A stretch of 64,000 nucleotides of DNA from Sanguibacter keddieii (GCF_001064145.1 NZ_JVOJ01000050.1:33836-97835); one strand, 5' to 3'; shown: positions 16,750-25,435, counted from the first letter of the stretch. Numbers and translations: made by a program. Notes: a model not told the origin generated them from the letters alone.

Positions 16750-17739
16750 ATGGAGACATCGGTGAGGCGCGCGTCGGACGTCGTGTGCGCGGTTGTGGGG
16801 CCCACGGCCTCGGGCAAGTCGGATCTGGCCCTGGAGCTGGCCTGCGTGCTTCCGGGCGCGCTGGGTGCGAGCGGTGCGGGCGAGATCGTCTCCGCGGATG
16901 CCCTGCAGCTCTACCGCGGCATGGACGTGGGGACGGCTAAGACTCCGGTGGAGGAGCGCCGTGGGATCGCCCATCACCAGATTGACGTGTTGGAGGTGCG
17001 CGACGAGGCCTCGGTGGCCGCCTACCAGAAGCACGCGCGAGCCGATGTGGCGGGCATCCACGAGCGCGAGGGCGTCGCGGTGGTCGCGGGAGGCTCTGGC
17101 CTGTACCAGCGCGCCCTCCTGGACGTCATCGAGTTCCCGGGCACGGACCCGGCGGTGCGCGCCCGCCTCGAAGAGGACGCCGAGGGGCCGATGGGGTCGC
17201 GCGGCCTGCACGATCGCCTCACCCAGCTGGATCCGGTTTCGGCGCAGCGCATCGACCCGCATAACGCCCGCCGGATCATCCGCGCCCTCGAGGTTATCGA
17301 GCTGACTGGGCACCCCTACTCGGCGTCCATGCCCCGCCACGAGTTCGTGCGTCCTTCGCTCATGGTGGCGCTGCGTCGCCCGATGGAGGAGCTCGACGAG
17401 CGCATCGCGCTGCGCACCCGCGCCATGATGGACGGCGGACTCATCGAGGAGGTGCGCGCCCTCATCGACGTGGGCCTGCGAGAGGCGAAGACCGCGTCCC
17501 GCGCGACGGGATACGCCCAGGCGCTCGCCGTCATCGACGGACAGATGAGCGAGAACGAGGCCGTGGAATCCATCGCGCTGGCCACGCGTCAGCTGGCGCG
17601 CCGCCAGGTCAAGTGGCTGCGGCCGGATCCGCGCGTGCACTGGCTGGACGTGGAGAGCTTCGACTCGACCGAGGCCGTGGTGCGCCACGTCGTCGAGTTG
17701 ACGCAGCGCGAGGCCGAGGCCGCCCTGGGACGCTCGTAA
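16750..17739 (+). CDS. miaA: tRNA dimethylallyltransferase MiaA
   Basis: A 329-residue enzyme that transfers a dimethylallyl group to A37 of tRNAs reading UNN codons; MiaB then methylthiolates it. The P-loop GPTASGKS is near residue 17, followed by the family motifs ISADALQLYRGMDVGTAKT (here VSADALQLYRGMDVGTAK), HHQIDVLEV, GGSGLYQRALL, DPHNARRIIRALEVIELTG and the C-terminal TRQLARRQVKWLR. ATG 16750 is the first in-frame start after the divergent YbjN gene, and it sits just behind a TANNNT hexamer. dapF follows 48 bp downstream, the same order as Rv2727c-Rv2726c. Confidence 0.95.
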   Translation: METSVRRASDVVCAVVGPTASGKSDLALELACVLPGALGASGAGEIVSADALQLYRGMDVGTAKTPVEERRGIAHHQIDVLEVRDEASVAAYQKHARADVAGIHEREGVAVVAGGSGLYQRALLDVIEFPGTDPAVRARLEEDAEGPMGSRGLHDRLTQLDPVSAQRIDPHNARRIIRALEVIELTGHPYSASMPRHEFVRPSLMVALRRPMEELDERIALRTRAMMDGGLIEEVRALIDVGLREAKTASRATGYAQALAVIDGQMSENEAVESIALATRQLARRQVKWLRPDPRVHWLDVESFDSTEAVVRHVVELTQREAEAALGRS

Positions 17740-17775
17740 CACGGGCGGGGGCTGCGCGTAGTCGCACACCCGCGC

Positions 17776-17781
17776 TACGGT
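17776..17781 (+). promoter_or_regulatory. Leaderless -10 element of dapF
   Basis: TACGGT is separated from the dapF ATG by exactly 6 nt with no ribosome site, the same arrangement as at clgR, nrdR and dnaE. Confidence 0.6.
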
Positions 17782-17787
17782 GGATTC

Positions 17788-18711
17788 ATGAAGAACACGC
17801 AGCTGCCCGCCCACGCCCGCGTCGTCAAGGCCCACGGTGCCGGTAACTCCTTCGTCGTCGCCACGGACCAATACGACGACTACGACCCCAGCGAGGTCGA
17901 GGTCGCGACGCTGTGCTCGCCGGCCTTCGGGATCGGCGCGGATGGCTTCATTCGGGCCGTCGAGCGCGAGGGCATGTGGTTTATGGACTACCGCAACGCT
18001 GACGGCTCGAAGGCTGAGATGTGCGGCAACGGCGTGCGCGTCTTCGTCGATCACCTGCGCCGCGAGGGGCTCGTGGATCTGCCGGTCGGGCAGACTCTGG
18101 ACGTGGCCACGCGCGGCGGCATCAAGCGCGTGACGCCCGAGTCTGAGGACGAGGGGCAGGGGGCGAGCTACCGCGTCGACATGGGCCCGGCGGCCTCTCC
18201 CGCCCGCGAGACGATCGATGTGCGAGTGCCCGGTATCGACGCGGTCTTGGGCGGTATCTGGGTGGATATGCCTAACCCGCACACCGTCGTCGAGCTTGCC
18301 GACGAGGAAACCTTGCGCGGCGTGTTCCTGCCGACCGTTGATGTCTCCCAGATCCCGCAGGCACAGCGTCCCTCCTACGATCCGGTGCCCCAGGCGGGGA
18401 CCAACCTCGAGCTGGTCGTCGATCTGACCGAGCCTGGGGCCGAGCGCGGGCACATCGCGATGCGCGTGCTCGAACGAGGCGTGGGGGAGACCCAGGCGTG
18501 CGGCACCGGGTGCTGCGCGGCGGCCCTCGCCACCGCCCTGCGACGCGGCCCCGAAGCACCCACCCAGTGGGTCGTCGACATTCCGGGCGGAACGGTCATC
18601 GTCGGCCTCGACGGCGTCATCGACTGGGAGGGGGAGAGGCCCCGCATCACGGACGCGTCGGTGTTCCTCACCGGACCCGCGACCCGAGTCGCCGAGATCC
18701 GCCTACCCTGA
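17788..18711 (+). CDS. dapF: Diaminopimelate epimerase
   Basis: A 307-residue PLP-independent epimerase that interconverts LL- and meso-diaminopimelate in lysine biosynthesis. The two catalytic cysteines are present: Cys79 in AEMCGNGVR and Cys238 in ETQACGTGCCAAALA. The substrate loop GAGNSFVV and the DYRNADGS segment are intact. The family product supplies lysine and, in many relatives, wall peptide; whether the wall of this organism uses DAP cannot be told here because murE is not in the window. It runs tail-to-tail with the methyltransferase gene. Confidence 0.94.
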   Translation: MKNTQLPAHARVVKAHGAGNSFVVATDQYDDYDPSEVEVATLCSPAFGIGADGFIRAVEREGMWFMDYRNADGSKAEMCGNGVRVFVDHLRREGLVDLPVGQTLDVATRGGIKRVTPESEDEGQGASYRVDMGPAASPARETIDVRVPGIDAVLGGIWVDMPNPHTVVELADEETLRGVFLPTVDVSQIPQAQRPSYDPVPQAGTNLELVVDLTEPGAERGHIAMRVLERGVGETQACGTGCCAAALATALRRGPEAPTQWVVDIPGGTVIVGLDGVIDWEGERPRITDASVFLTGPATRVAEIRLP

Positions 18712-18744
18712 ACCCGGCCCCCAGAAAAAGGTGCCGGGAAGCGT

Positions 18745-18764
18745 GACGAGGCCCAGGCCTCGTC
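18745..18764. terminator. Small hairpin between convergent dapF and methyltransferase genes
   Basis: A near-perfect palindrome (GACGAGGC...GCCTCGTC) lies midway in the 66-bp gap between two converging stop codons. It is a plausible bidirectional terminator but short. Confidence 0.45.
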
Positions 18765-18777
18765 GACGACGAGCGCG

Positions 18778-19392
18778 TCAGGCGGGGCACACCTCGATGA
18801 TGCGGAAGCCCTTCTTGGACGCGTACTTCGAGGCCCGCAGGCCCTGGCCATTCAGCCATGTGATGAGCGAATCCGCTCCCAGGTTGCGCTGGACGACGAG
18901 ATAGGCGACGCCGGTGGGAGCGAGCCTGCCCAGCCATGCCAGGAGCATCTCGTGCATCGCGTCCTTGCCGATGCGCACGGGCGGGTTCGACCAGATGACG
19001 TCGAAGCGCGTATCCGACTCCCGCGAGGCGGCCAGCGCCTCCTCGGCCTTCAACGCGCGCACGCCGCTCGCGCCGTTGGACTGGGCGTTGCGCTGCGTCA
19101 GATCCACCGCGCGAGAGTTCACGTCCACCGCCCACACGGCGGCGCTGGGGGACTCCAACGACATGATCGTCGCGATCGGACCCCACCCGCAGCCCAGGTC
19201 CAGGAAGGTCCCGCCCTCGGGCAGGTCCGGGGCGACCTCCAGGAGCTGACGCGTGCCCAGATCGAGCTTAGAACCCGAAAACACGCGCGACGACACGCGC
19301 ATCGACAGGTCGAAGCCGCGCGCGCTCACCTCGATCGTGCGGATCTCCTCCGCGCTCGCAGGGGATGAGTCGGTGAAATACTGTTCGTCCAC
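18778..19392 (-). CDS. Class I SAM-dependent methyltransferase (RsmC/RlmG-like)
   Basis: A 204-residue methyltransferase. The N-terminal FTDSSPASAEEIRTIEVSARGFDLSMRVSSRVFSGSKLDLGTRQLLEV segment is the RsmC/MTS-type entry, motif I is TFLDLGCGWGPIATIM, the acidic loop is WAVDVNSRAVDL and the catalytic motif IV is IWSNPPVRIG, an NPPxR motif typical of N2-guanine rRNA methyltransferases. A YLVVQRNLGAD segment close to the end also fits RsmC. GTG 19392 follows TAGGCT by 7 nt, indicating a leaderless mRNA. The rRNA target is inferred from the motif class, not shown. Confidence 0.85.
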   Translation of the reverse strand: MDEQYFTDSSPASAEEIRTIEVSARGFDLSMRVSSRVFSGSKLDLGTRQLLEVAPDLPEGGTFLDLGCGWGPIATIMSLESPSAAVWAVDVNSRAVDLTQRNAQSNGASGVRALKAEEALAASRESDTRFDVIWSNPPVRIGKDAMHEMLLAWLGRLAPTGVAYLVVQRNLGADSLITWLNGQGLRASKYASKKGFRIIEVCPA

Positions 19393-19476
19393 GGAAGAAA
19401 GCCTATCGCGCCCGCGCGCGCAGGCGCAGATGGGGGCGGCGCGTGCGACACTAGAAGCCCCACAAAAAGGATGGTT

Positions 19477-21009
19477 ATGGACACGACCCACACAGGTGCG
19501 GACTCCTCGAAAGAAGAGCGCGACCAGCGCGTCAACGACGTTGTCGCGCGCATCCTCGCGCGCTCGGGAACGGCGCTCGCATCGACGACGGGTCAGGACA
19601 CCTCCCAGGACGCCGGTGCCCTCGAGCGCGAGGCCCGAGCGGGCACGCGCCGCGTCGACACGGGCGCCTCCGACCGCGAGGACATCTCCGAGGTCGAGTA
19701 CCGCCAGGTGCGACTCGAAAAGGTCGTGCTCGTGGGCCTGCGCACCACGCAGAGCGAAGAAGATGCTGAGAACTCGCTGCGCGAGCTGGCCGCGCTCGCG
19801 GAGACCGCCGGTTCGCGGGTGCTCGACGGCATCATCCAGCGCCGTATGAAGCCCGACCCCGCGACCTACCTGGGGTCCGGCAAAGCACGCGAGCTGGCTG
19901 ACATCGTGCGCAGCGTCGAGGCCGACACCGTCATCGTTGACGAGGAGCTGGCCCCCTCTCAGCGCCGTGGGCTGGAGGACGTCGTCGACGCCAAGGTCGT
20001 CGACCGCACGGCCCTCATCCTCGACATTTTCGCCCAGCATGCCAAGTCCCGTGAGGGCAAGGCCCAGGTCGAGCTCGCGCAGCTCGAGTACCTGCTGCCG
20101 CGTCTGCGCGGCTGGGGTGAGTCGATGTCCCGTCAGGCCGGCGGTCGCGTCGCGGGCGGCGCGGGTATTGGTTCGCGCGGCCCCGGTGAGACCAAGATCG
20201 AGCTGGATCGTCGCCGCATCCGCACGCGCATGGCGAAGCTGCGCGCGGACATCGCGCGCATGGAACCCGCCCGTCGCACTCAGCGCAATTCGCGTCGCCG
20301 CGGGGCAGTGCCGTCGGTGGCCATCGCCGGGTACACGAACGCGGGTAAGTCGACGCTGCTCAACCGCCTGACGGACGCGGGCGTCCTGGTCCAGGACGCG
20401 CTGTTCGCGACGCTGGACCCGACGGTGCGCCGCGCGCGCGCCGCGGACGGTCGCGAGTACACGCTCACCGACACGGTCGGCTTCGTTCGTAACCTGCCCA
20501 CCCAGCTGGTCGAGGCCTTCCGCTCGACCCTGGAGGAGGTCGGCCAGGCCGACGTCATCTTGCACGTCGTGGACGCCGCCCACCCCGACCCTGTCTCTCA
20601 GGTGGAGGCTGTGCGTTCGGTTATCGACACGATCGAGGGAGCCTCGGACATCCCGGAGCTGATCGCGCTGAACAAGGCCGACCTGGCCTCGCCCGAGCAG
20701 ATCGCCCTGCTGCGTACGGTCTTCCCCGATGCCGTGCCGCTCAGCGCCCACACGGGCTGGGGCGTGGAGGCGCTGCGCGCTGCCCTCGAAGACATGCTGC
20801 CCCGGCCTCGCGTGGCCGTTGATGCGATCCTGCCGTACTCGGCCGGCTCCCTCGTGCATCGGATCCACGAGGAGGGCGACGTCGAGCGTGAGGAATACGT
20901 CGAGACGGGCACCCGGATCGTCGCACGCGTCGACGAGGCGCTGGCCGCCGTCATCACCCGCGAGGCGGTGGGTGGCACCGTGGGTGACGCGGCGGTGAGC
21001 GGGGAGTGA
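19477..21009 (+). CDS. hflX: GTPase HflX
   Basis: A 510-residue ribosome-splitting GTPase. The N-terminal HflX domain (ASVRLEKVVLVGL...LGSGKARELADIV...DEELAPSQRRGLEDVVDAKVVDRTALILDIFAQHAKSREGKAQVELAQLEYLLPRLRG) is followed by the glycine-rich GGRVAGGAGIGSRGPGETKIELDRR linker. The G1 motif GYTNAGKST is at residues 285-293, G3 is DTVGFVRNLP and G4 NKAD. An N-terminal extension of about 75 polar residues precedes the conserved part. I prefer ATG 19477 over 19471 because the AAAAAGG ribosome site abuts the latter. It overlaps dinG by 4 bp. Confidence 0.93.
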   Translation: MDTTHTGADSSKEERDQRVNDVVARILARSGTALASTTGQDTSQDAGALEREARAGTRRVDTGASDREDISEVEYRQVRLEKVVLVGLRTTQSEEDAENSLRELAALAETAGSRVLDGIIQRRMKPDPATYLGSGKARELADIVRSVEADTVIVDEELAPSQRRGLEDVVDAKVVDRTALILDIFAQHAKSREGKAQVELAQLEYLLPRLRGWGESMSRQAGGRVAGGAGIGSRGPGETKIELDRRRIRTRMAKLRADIARMEPARRTQRNSRRRGAVPSVAIAGYTNAGKSTLLNRLTDAGVLVQDALFATLDPTVRRARAADGREYTLTDTVGFVRNLPTQLVEAFRSTLEEVGQADVILHVVDAAHPDPVSQVEAVRSVIDTIEGASDIPELIALNKADLASPEQIALLRTVFPDAVPLSAHTGWGVEALRAALEDMLPRPRVAVDAILPYSAGSLVHRIHEEGDVEREEYVETGTRIVARVDEALAAVITREAVGGTVGDAAVSGE

Positions 21010-22946
21010 GCGCGGACCTGGTCGAGGCCTCGGGTCGCGTCCTCGACGCGGTCGTTGCCCAGATGGGCGGGTCCACGCGCGAGGGGCAGGCGTCGATGGT
21101 CGCCGAAGGCACAGCGGCCCTGGAGGACCGCCAGCACCTCCTCGTGCAGGCGGGCACGGGAACGGGTAAGTCTGTGGGCTACCTGGTCCCGCTGCTGACG
21201 CACTGCGCGACGAACGGCGTGCGCGGGGTTGTCTCAACGGCGACGCTCGCGCTGCAGCGCCAGATCCTCGTCAAGGACGCGCCGGTGGTCGTCGATGCGG
21301 TCGCCTCTGTGGCGGGCGCGCGCCTGAAGGTCGCGGTGCTCAAGGGCTGGTCGAACTACGCGTGCCTGCACAAGCTGGACGGCGGGTACCCCACCGAGGG
21401 CACACTGTTTGAGGATCGGGACATGAGTGTCGGCCCGACTGGCGAGCTCGGCAAGGAGATCCTGCGCATCCGCGAATGGATCAGCGAGACCGCGACGGGC
21501 GATCGCGACGACCTGGTTCCGGGTGTCTCGGATCGCGCCTGGCATCACGCATCGGTCGCCAAACCCGAGTGCCTGGGCAAACACTGCCCGCTCATCGACG
21601 AGTGCTTCGCGCAGGCCGCGCGCCTGGAGGCGGCGGACGCGGACGTCGTCGTCACGAATCATTCGCTGTTTGGCATTAATGCGTGTGGCGAGGGTGAGCT
21701 TTTCGGCGAGTACGATGCCGTCGTCATCGACGAGGCCCACGAGCTGGCCGACCGCGTGCGCTCCCAGGCGGCCGCCGACCTGACGGTCGCCCGCGTGAGC
21801 CGCGTCGCCCGCTCCCTGCGCTCGAATCTCTCGATCGACTCCACCGATCTGGACGAGGCCGGGGCCGGGCTGGGAGCGGCCATGGCTCCCCTGGAGGCGG
21901 GGCTCCTCGAGTACCGGCCGAGCGCCCTCGTCGACGCGATGATCGTGCTGGACGGCGCGGCCCGTCGTGCTAGCCACGAGGTGTCCGAGGCGCAGGGGGA
22001 ACCCGCCGCCAAGCTCTTGGCTCGCGCGGCCATCGACGAGCTGATCAGCGCTCTCGACGCGTGGGGGCAGGACCCCGACCAGTCGATCGCCTACATCACG
22101 AAGGATGAAGCTGACAATGCGCGCTTGACTGTCGGGCCTCTCGACGTGTCGGCTGCGATCGGTGGAACCGGCATTGGTGCACGCCCCGCGATCCTCACGT
22201 CTGCGACCCTCGCGCTCGGCGGAAACTTTGACTTCATGGCCGCACAGGCAGGCATGGCCGTCTCCGGGGTGCCGTGGCACGGCATCGACGTCGGATCTCC
22301 TTTCGACCACGGTCGCCAGGGCATCCGCTACGTGGCGACCCACCTGCCCTTGCCGGGGCGAGACGGTCCCTCCGAGGAGTTGCTGGACGAGCTCGTGGAA
22401 CTGGCGCAGGCCTCGGGCGGCGGGATGCTCGCTCTGTTTGCGTCGCGACGCGGGGCGATGGCGGGAGCGCAGGCCCTGCGCGAGCGCACGGACCTGACCG
22501 TCTACCTGCAGGGCGAGGAGACCCTGGCGCAGCTGATCCAACGATTCCGCGAGGAACGCGACTCATGTCTCGTGGGCACGATGTCCCTGTGGCAGGGCGT
22601 CGACGTTGCGGGGGATGCGTGCCGCCTCGTCGTGATCGACAAGATTCCGTTCCCACGCCCGGACGATCCCGTGTCGCGTGCCCGCTCCATGGACGTCGAA
22701 CGCAGGGGAGGCAACGGCTTCGTATCCGTCTCCCTGACGCACGCGGCGCTCATGATGGCCCAGGGTGTGGGACGTCTGCTGCGCTCGACCGACGACCGGG
22801 GCGTCGTGGCGATCCTCGATCCGCGCGTGGTGACCAAGCGCTACGGCGGCTTCATCATGCGTTCCTTGCCCGCCATGTGGCCGACGACGGATCCTCAGGT
22901 TGTTCGCGGTGCGCTGCGGCGCCTCGCGCAAGGTGTTGAGCAATAG
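21006..22946 (+). CDS. dinG: DinG-family ATP-dependent DNA helicase
   Basis: A 646-residue superfamily 2 iron-sulfur helicase. Walker A AGTGTGKS covers residues 49-56, the Fe-S ligands are Cys120, Cys189, Cys194 and Cys200 (NYAC, PECLGKHCPLIDEC), the DEAH box is at 242-245 (VVIDEAHELADR) and motif VI reads QGVGRLLRSTDDRG. The family unwinds DNA-RNA hybrids and replication obstacles; in Mycobacterium a homologue lies in the same neighbourhood. It begins at GTG in a GTGA overlap with hflX, so it is translated from the hflX message. No SOS box lies nearby. Confidence 0.9.
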   Translation: MSADLVEASGRVLDAVVAQMGGSTREGQASMVAEGTAALEDRQHLLVQAGTGTGKSVGYLVPLLTHCATNGVRGVVSTATLALQRQILVKDAPVVVDAVASVAGARLKVAVLKGWSNYACLHKLDGGYPTEGTLFEDRDMSVGPTGELGKEILRIREWISETATGDRDDLVPGVSDRAWHHASVAKPECLGKHCPLIDECFAQAARLEAADADVVVTNHSLFGINACGEGELFGEYDAVVIDEAHELADRVRSQAAADLTVARVSRVARSLRSNLSIDSTDLDEAGAGLGAAMAPLEAGLLEYRPSALVDAMIVLDGAARRASHEVSEAQGEPAAKLLARAAIDELISALDAWGQDPDQSIAYITKDEADNARLTVGPLDVSAAIGGTGIGARPAILTSATLALGGNFDFMAAQAGMAVSGVPWHGIDVGSPFDHGRQGIRYVATHLPLPGRDGPSEELLDELVELAQASGGGMLALFASRRGAMAGAQALRERTDLTVYLQGEETLAQLIQRFREERDSCLVGTMSLWQGVDVAGDACRLVVIDKIPFPRPDDPVSRARSMDVERRGGNGFVSVSLTHAALMMAQGVGRLLRSTDDRGVVAILDPRVVTKRYGGFIMRSLPAMWPTTDPQVVRGALRRLAQGVEQ

Positions 22947-23048
22947 GAGAGAGTGCTCCCTGAGCGCGTAAAACGTCGTGCAGATAACGGGCACGGACAG
23001 CCCCCAATCTGAGACAATAGAGACGCTCGCAGACTCTAGGAGACACTC

Positions 23049-24038
23049 GTGGAAAACCAAGCGCAGACCCTGTACCCGTCAAAGTCCTCCGGACGTCCCT
23101 CCAAGATCGCCATCATCGGCGCCGGTGCCGTTGGCACGGCGGTCGCGTACGCCTGTGCGATGCGCGGCGACGCCCGTTCGATCGTTCTTCAGGACATCAA
23201 CAAGACCAAGGTTGAGGCAGAGGCCCTCGACATGGCCCACGGCATCCAGTTCACGCCCGCCGGTTCGATCGAGGGCTCGGATGACGTTGAGATCGTTCGT
23301 GGTGCCGACCTGATCATCGTCACGGCTGGCGCGAAGCAGCAGCCCGGGCAGTCCCGCCTGGAGCTGGCCGGCTCGACCGTCAACCTCATGAAGAAGATCG
23401 TGCCGAACCTGCAGAACGTCGCTCCGGATGCCCGCTTCATGTTCGTGACGAACCCCGTTGACGTCGTCACCTACGTGGCATTGAAGCTCACGGGTCTGCC
23501 TCGCAACCAGGTCTTCGGATCCGGCACGGTGCTCGACACCTCCCGCCTGCGCTACCTGGTCTCGCGCGAGACCGGTGTGGCCACCCAGAACATCCACGCC
23601 TACGTGGCCGGCGAGCACGGCGACTCCGAGGTTGCGCTGTGGTCCAGCGCCGAGATCGGCAACGTCCCGCTGTCCCAGTGGGGTCCGACCCTGTCCGGTG
23701 GTGTCTTCGACTCGGCTCTGCGTCACTCCATTGCGCAGGAGGTCGTCCAGTCCGCCTACAAGATCATCGAGGGCAAGGGCGCGACGAACTACGCGATCGG
23801 CCTGTCTGCCGCGAACATCGCAGGTGCTGTGCTGCGCGATGAGCAGCGTGTCCTCACCATCTCGACGCTGCTCGAGGACTGGGAGGGCATCTCTGACGTG
23901 GTCATGGCCGCCCCGACGATCGTCGGCCGCGACGGCGCCGGACGCGTCCTGAACCCGCCGCTCACGCTCAACGAGCGCGACGGCCTGACCGCATCGGCCC
24001 AGCGCCTGCGTCAGGTTGCCCGCGACCTGGGCTTCTGA
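23049..24038 (+). CDS. ldh: L-lactate dehydrogenase
   Basis: A 329-residue NAD-dependent enzyme that reduces pyruvate to L-lactate. The dinucleotide loop IIGAGAVGTAVAYA is at residues 22-35, the substrate-loop segment GAKQQPGQSRLELAG includes the Gln that selects pyruvate and the mobile Arg, the NPVD motif is at 135-138, the specificity Arg is in TVLDTSRLRYLV and the catalytic His is His190 in GEHGDSE. GTG 23049 is preceded by TAGGAG. It has its own 102-bp upstream gap and a strong terminator, so it is monocistronic. Lactate formation fits a facultatively anaerobic oral or gut actinomycete. Confidence 0.95.
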   Translation: MENQAQTLYPSKSSGRPSKIAIIGAGAVGTAVAYACAMRGDARSIVLQDINKTKVEAEALDMAHGIQFTPAGSIEGSDDVEIVRGADLIIVTAGAKQQPGQSRLELAGSTVNLMKKIVPNLQNVAPDARFMFVTNPVDVVTYVALKLTGLPRNQVFGSGTVLDTSRLRYLVSRETGVATQNIHAYVAGEHGDSEVALWSSAEIGNVPLSQWGPTLSGGVFDSALRHSIAQEVVQSAYKIIEGKGATNYAIGLSAANIAGAVLRDEQRVLTISTLLEDWEGISDVVMAAPTIVGRDGAGRVLNPPLTLNERDGLTASAQRLRQVARDLGF

Positions 24039-24047
24039 GCCTCCTTC

Positions 24048-24095
24048 GTATAAGCCGGTGGCGCCACCCTCAGGGGTGGCGCCACCGGCTTATAC
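24048..24095. terminator. Long bidirectional hairpin between ldh and lexA
   Basis: A perfect 22-bp inverted repeat (24048-24069 against 24074-24095) closed by the 4-nt loop TCAG fills the gap between two convergent genes. It contains an inner palindrome GGTGGCGCCACC in each arm. No U-tract on either side. Confidence 0.85.
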
Positions 24096-24101
24096 GCTGC
24101 G

Positions 24102-24782
24102 TCAGAGTGAACGAATGACGGTGACGACCTTGCCGAGGATGGTGGCGTCGTCCCCCGGGATGGGGGAGTAGTCCGCGTTGTGGGGCAGGAGCCAGACGTG
24201 ACCGCCCGTCACAGACAGTTCCTTCACTGTCGCCTCGCCGTCGATCATGGCGGCAACAAATTCTCCGTTGCGGGCCTCGTTCTGAGAGCGGATGACGACG
24301 TAGTCCCCGTCGAAGATGCCGGCATCGACCATCGACTCGCCGCTTACCTCGAGCATGAACAGATCGCCGTGTCCGGTCACGGATGTGGGAAGACGGAAGA
24401 CGTCTTCCACGTGCTGCTCGGCCGTGATGGGGGCGCCGGCGGCGATGCGTCCGACGAGCGGAATCGCCGTGCCTTCCTCCTCCACGTGGGAGACGGGGAC
24501 CTCGATGCGAACGACCTTCTCGGAAGGTTGTGACGAGGGGGTGATGCCGAGCTCGACGCGAGCCCGATCGGTGAGGTCGAGGGCGCGGGGAAGGCCGGGC
24601 TCGCGGACAAGGTAGCCGTCGGCCTCAAGCGCATCAAGGTGATGCTTCACCGTCGACGGTGACGCCAAACCGACTGCAGATGCGATCTCGCGCACAGACG
24701 GAGGGAAGCCGCTGGATGCCAGCTTTTCGTTGATAACTCGCAAGATCGCGCGGTGTCGATCGCTGATCGAACGCTCGGTCAT
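24102..24782 (-). CDS. lexA: SOS repressor LexA
   Basis: A 226-residue repressor-protease. The N-terminal winged helix (SDRHRAILRVINEKLASSGFPPSVREIASAVGLASPSTVKHHLDALEADGYL) binds SOS boxes. The self-cleavage bond is Ala115-Gly116 in RIAAGAP and the Ser-Lys dyad is Ser150 (GESMVDAG) and Lys187 (ATVKEL). The start is ATG 24782 behind GGAGAGG; the frame opens 10 codons earlier without a ribosome site. Two SOS boxes lie in the divergent control region shared with the LysM gene, so LexA should regulate itself and its neighbour, as in mycobacteria (Rv2720/Rv2719c). Confidence 0.95.
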   Translation of the reverse strand: MTERSISDRHRAILRVINEKLASSGFPPSVREIASAVGLASPSTVKHHLDALEADGYLVREPGLPRALDLTDRARVELGITPSSQPSEKVVRIEVPVSHVEEEGTAIPLVGRIAAGAPITAEQHVEDVFRLPTSVTGHGDLFMLEVSGESMVDAGIFDGDYVVIRSQNEARNGEFVAAMIDGEATVKELSVTGGHVWLLPHNADYSPIPGDDATILGKVVTVIRSL

Positions 24783-24869
24783 GGCCTCTCCTTCGCATCG
24801 GGGTGGACGCAAATGTGCATGGGTGGGCGTCCACTAGATACGTCAAGGATAAGCCGATTCCGCGCACAA

Positions 24870-24885
24870 TCAAACATATGTTCGA
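24870..24885. promoter_or_regulatory. LexA operator 1 in the lexA/LysM divergent region
   Basis: TCAAACATATGTTCGA differs from TCGAAC-N4-GTTCGA at one fixed position. It is 88 bp upstream of the lexA start and 86 bp upstream of the LysM start. Confidence 0.85.
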
Positions 24886-24932
24886 GTGGGTCTCGACATT
24901 GGTCGCGGAGCGTGCTATCGTACAAGTGTTCG

Positions 24933-24948
24933 ACGAACAGATGTTCGA
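24933..24948. promoter_or_regulatory. LexA operator 2 in the lexA/LysM divergent region
   Basis: ACGAACAGATGTTCGA differs from the consensus at one fixed position and sits 22 bp before the ATG of the LysM gene, where bound LexA would block transcription. A second, overlapping palindrome TGTTCGACGAACA covers 24928-24940. Confidence 0.85.
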
Positions 24949-24970
24949 TGATAGTGTTTTGGAGGTTCTC

Positions 24971-25435
24971 ATGAGTATCCCCTTCGCGGCTCAGACTGCC
25001 GTCTCGTTCCCCGCGCGCCGCCACCCGCTTCGCGTCGTGGAGGACGCGCCGCTGGCGACCGTTCGTGACATCTCCACCGCTCCGTCCGCGCGTCGTCGCA
25101 TCGAGGCTCAGCGCGTCGATGACCCTTCCTACCTGCGCTCTCCTGCGGCTCCGCGTCGCCGCGCCCGATCTTCTCGTCGCGGCATTATTGCCGGCGCGCT
25201 CGCGACGGTTGTTCTCTCCGTGGGGGCCGGTGCTCTCGGTCTCGCTATCCAGCCCGCCGCCTACGATGGTCCGACGGTGACGAAGGCGGTCGTCAGCGGT
25301 GACTCGGTGTGGTCGCTGGCTCAGAACGTCAAGACGGATCGTCCGCTCGAGCAGGTTGTCGCTGACATTGAGCGCATGAATGACGTGCAGGGTGCCCTGC
25401 AGCCCGGTCAGCGTGTGGTCGTCCCCGTCCGCTGA
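24971..25435 (+). CDS. SOS-controlled single-pass LysM protein (ChiZ/DivS/YneA position)
   Basis: A 154-residue protein with a basic cytoplasmic N-terminus, one membrane helix (about residues 75-96, GIIAGALATVVLSVGAGALGLAI) and an external C-terminal LysM domain (VVSGDSVWSLAQNV...IERMNDVQGALQPGQRVVVP). Genes of this design next to lexA are SOS-induced suppressors of division: YneA in Bacillus, DivS in Corynebacterium, Rv2719c (ChiZ) in Mycobacterium. The start at ATG 24971 follows TTTTGGAGG; an upstream in-frame extension would cross both LexA boxes and is rejected. The role as a checkpoint inhibitor of septation is inferred from position, topology and LexA control. Confidence 0.88.
   Translation: MSIPFAAQTAVSFPARRHPLRVVEDAPLATVRDISTAPSARRRIEAQRVDDPSYLRSPAAPRRRARSSRRGIIAGALATVVLSVGAGALGLAIQPAAYDGPTVTKAVVSGDSVWSLAQNVKTDRPLEQVVADIERMNDVQGALQPGQRVVVPVR

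Noticed and set aside
16243..18453. 736-codon minus-strand frame through miaA and dapF
   Set aside because: Only the last 149 codons form a protein family (YbjN). The rest is antisense to well-supported genes.
18778..21237. 819-codon minus-strand frame through hflX
   Set aside because: Only its last 205 codons are a real methyltransferase gene; the rest is the antisense of hflX with Arg/Ala-rich nonsense sequence, typical of high-GC shadow frames.
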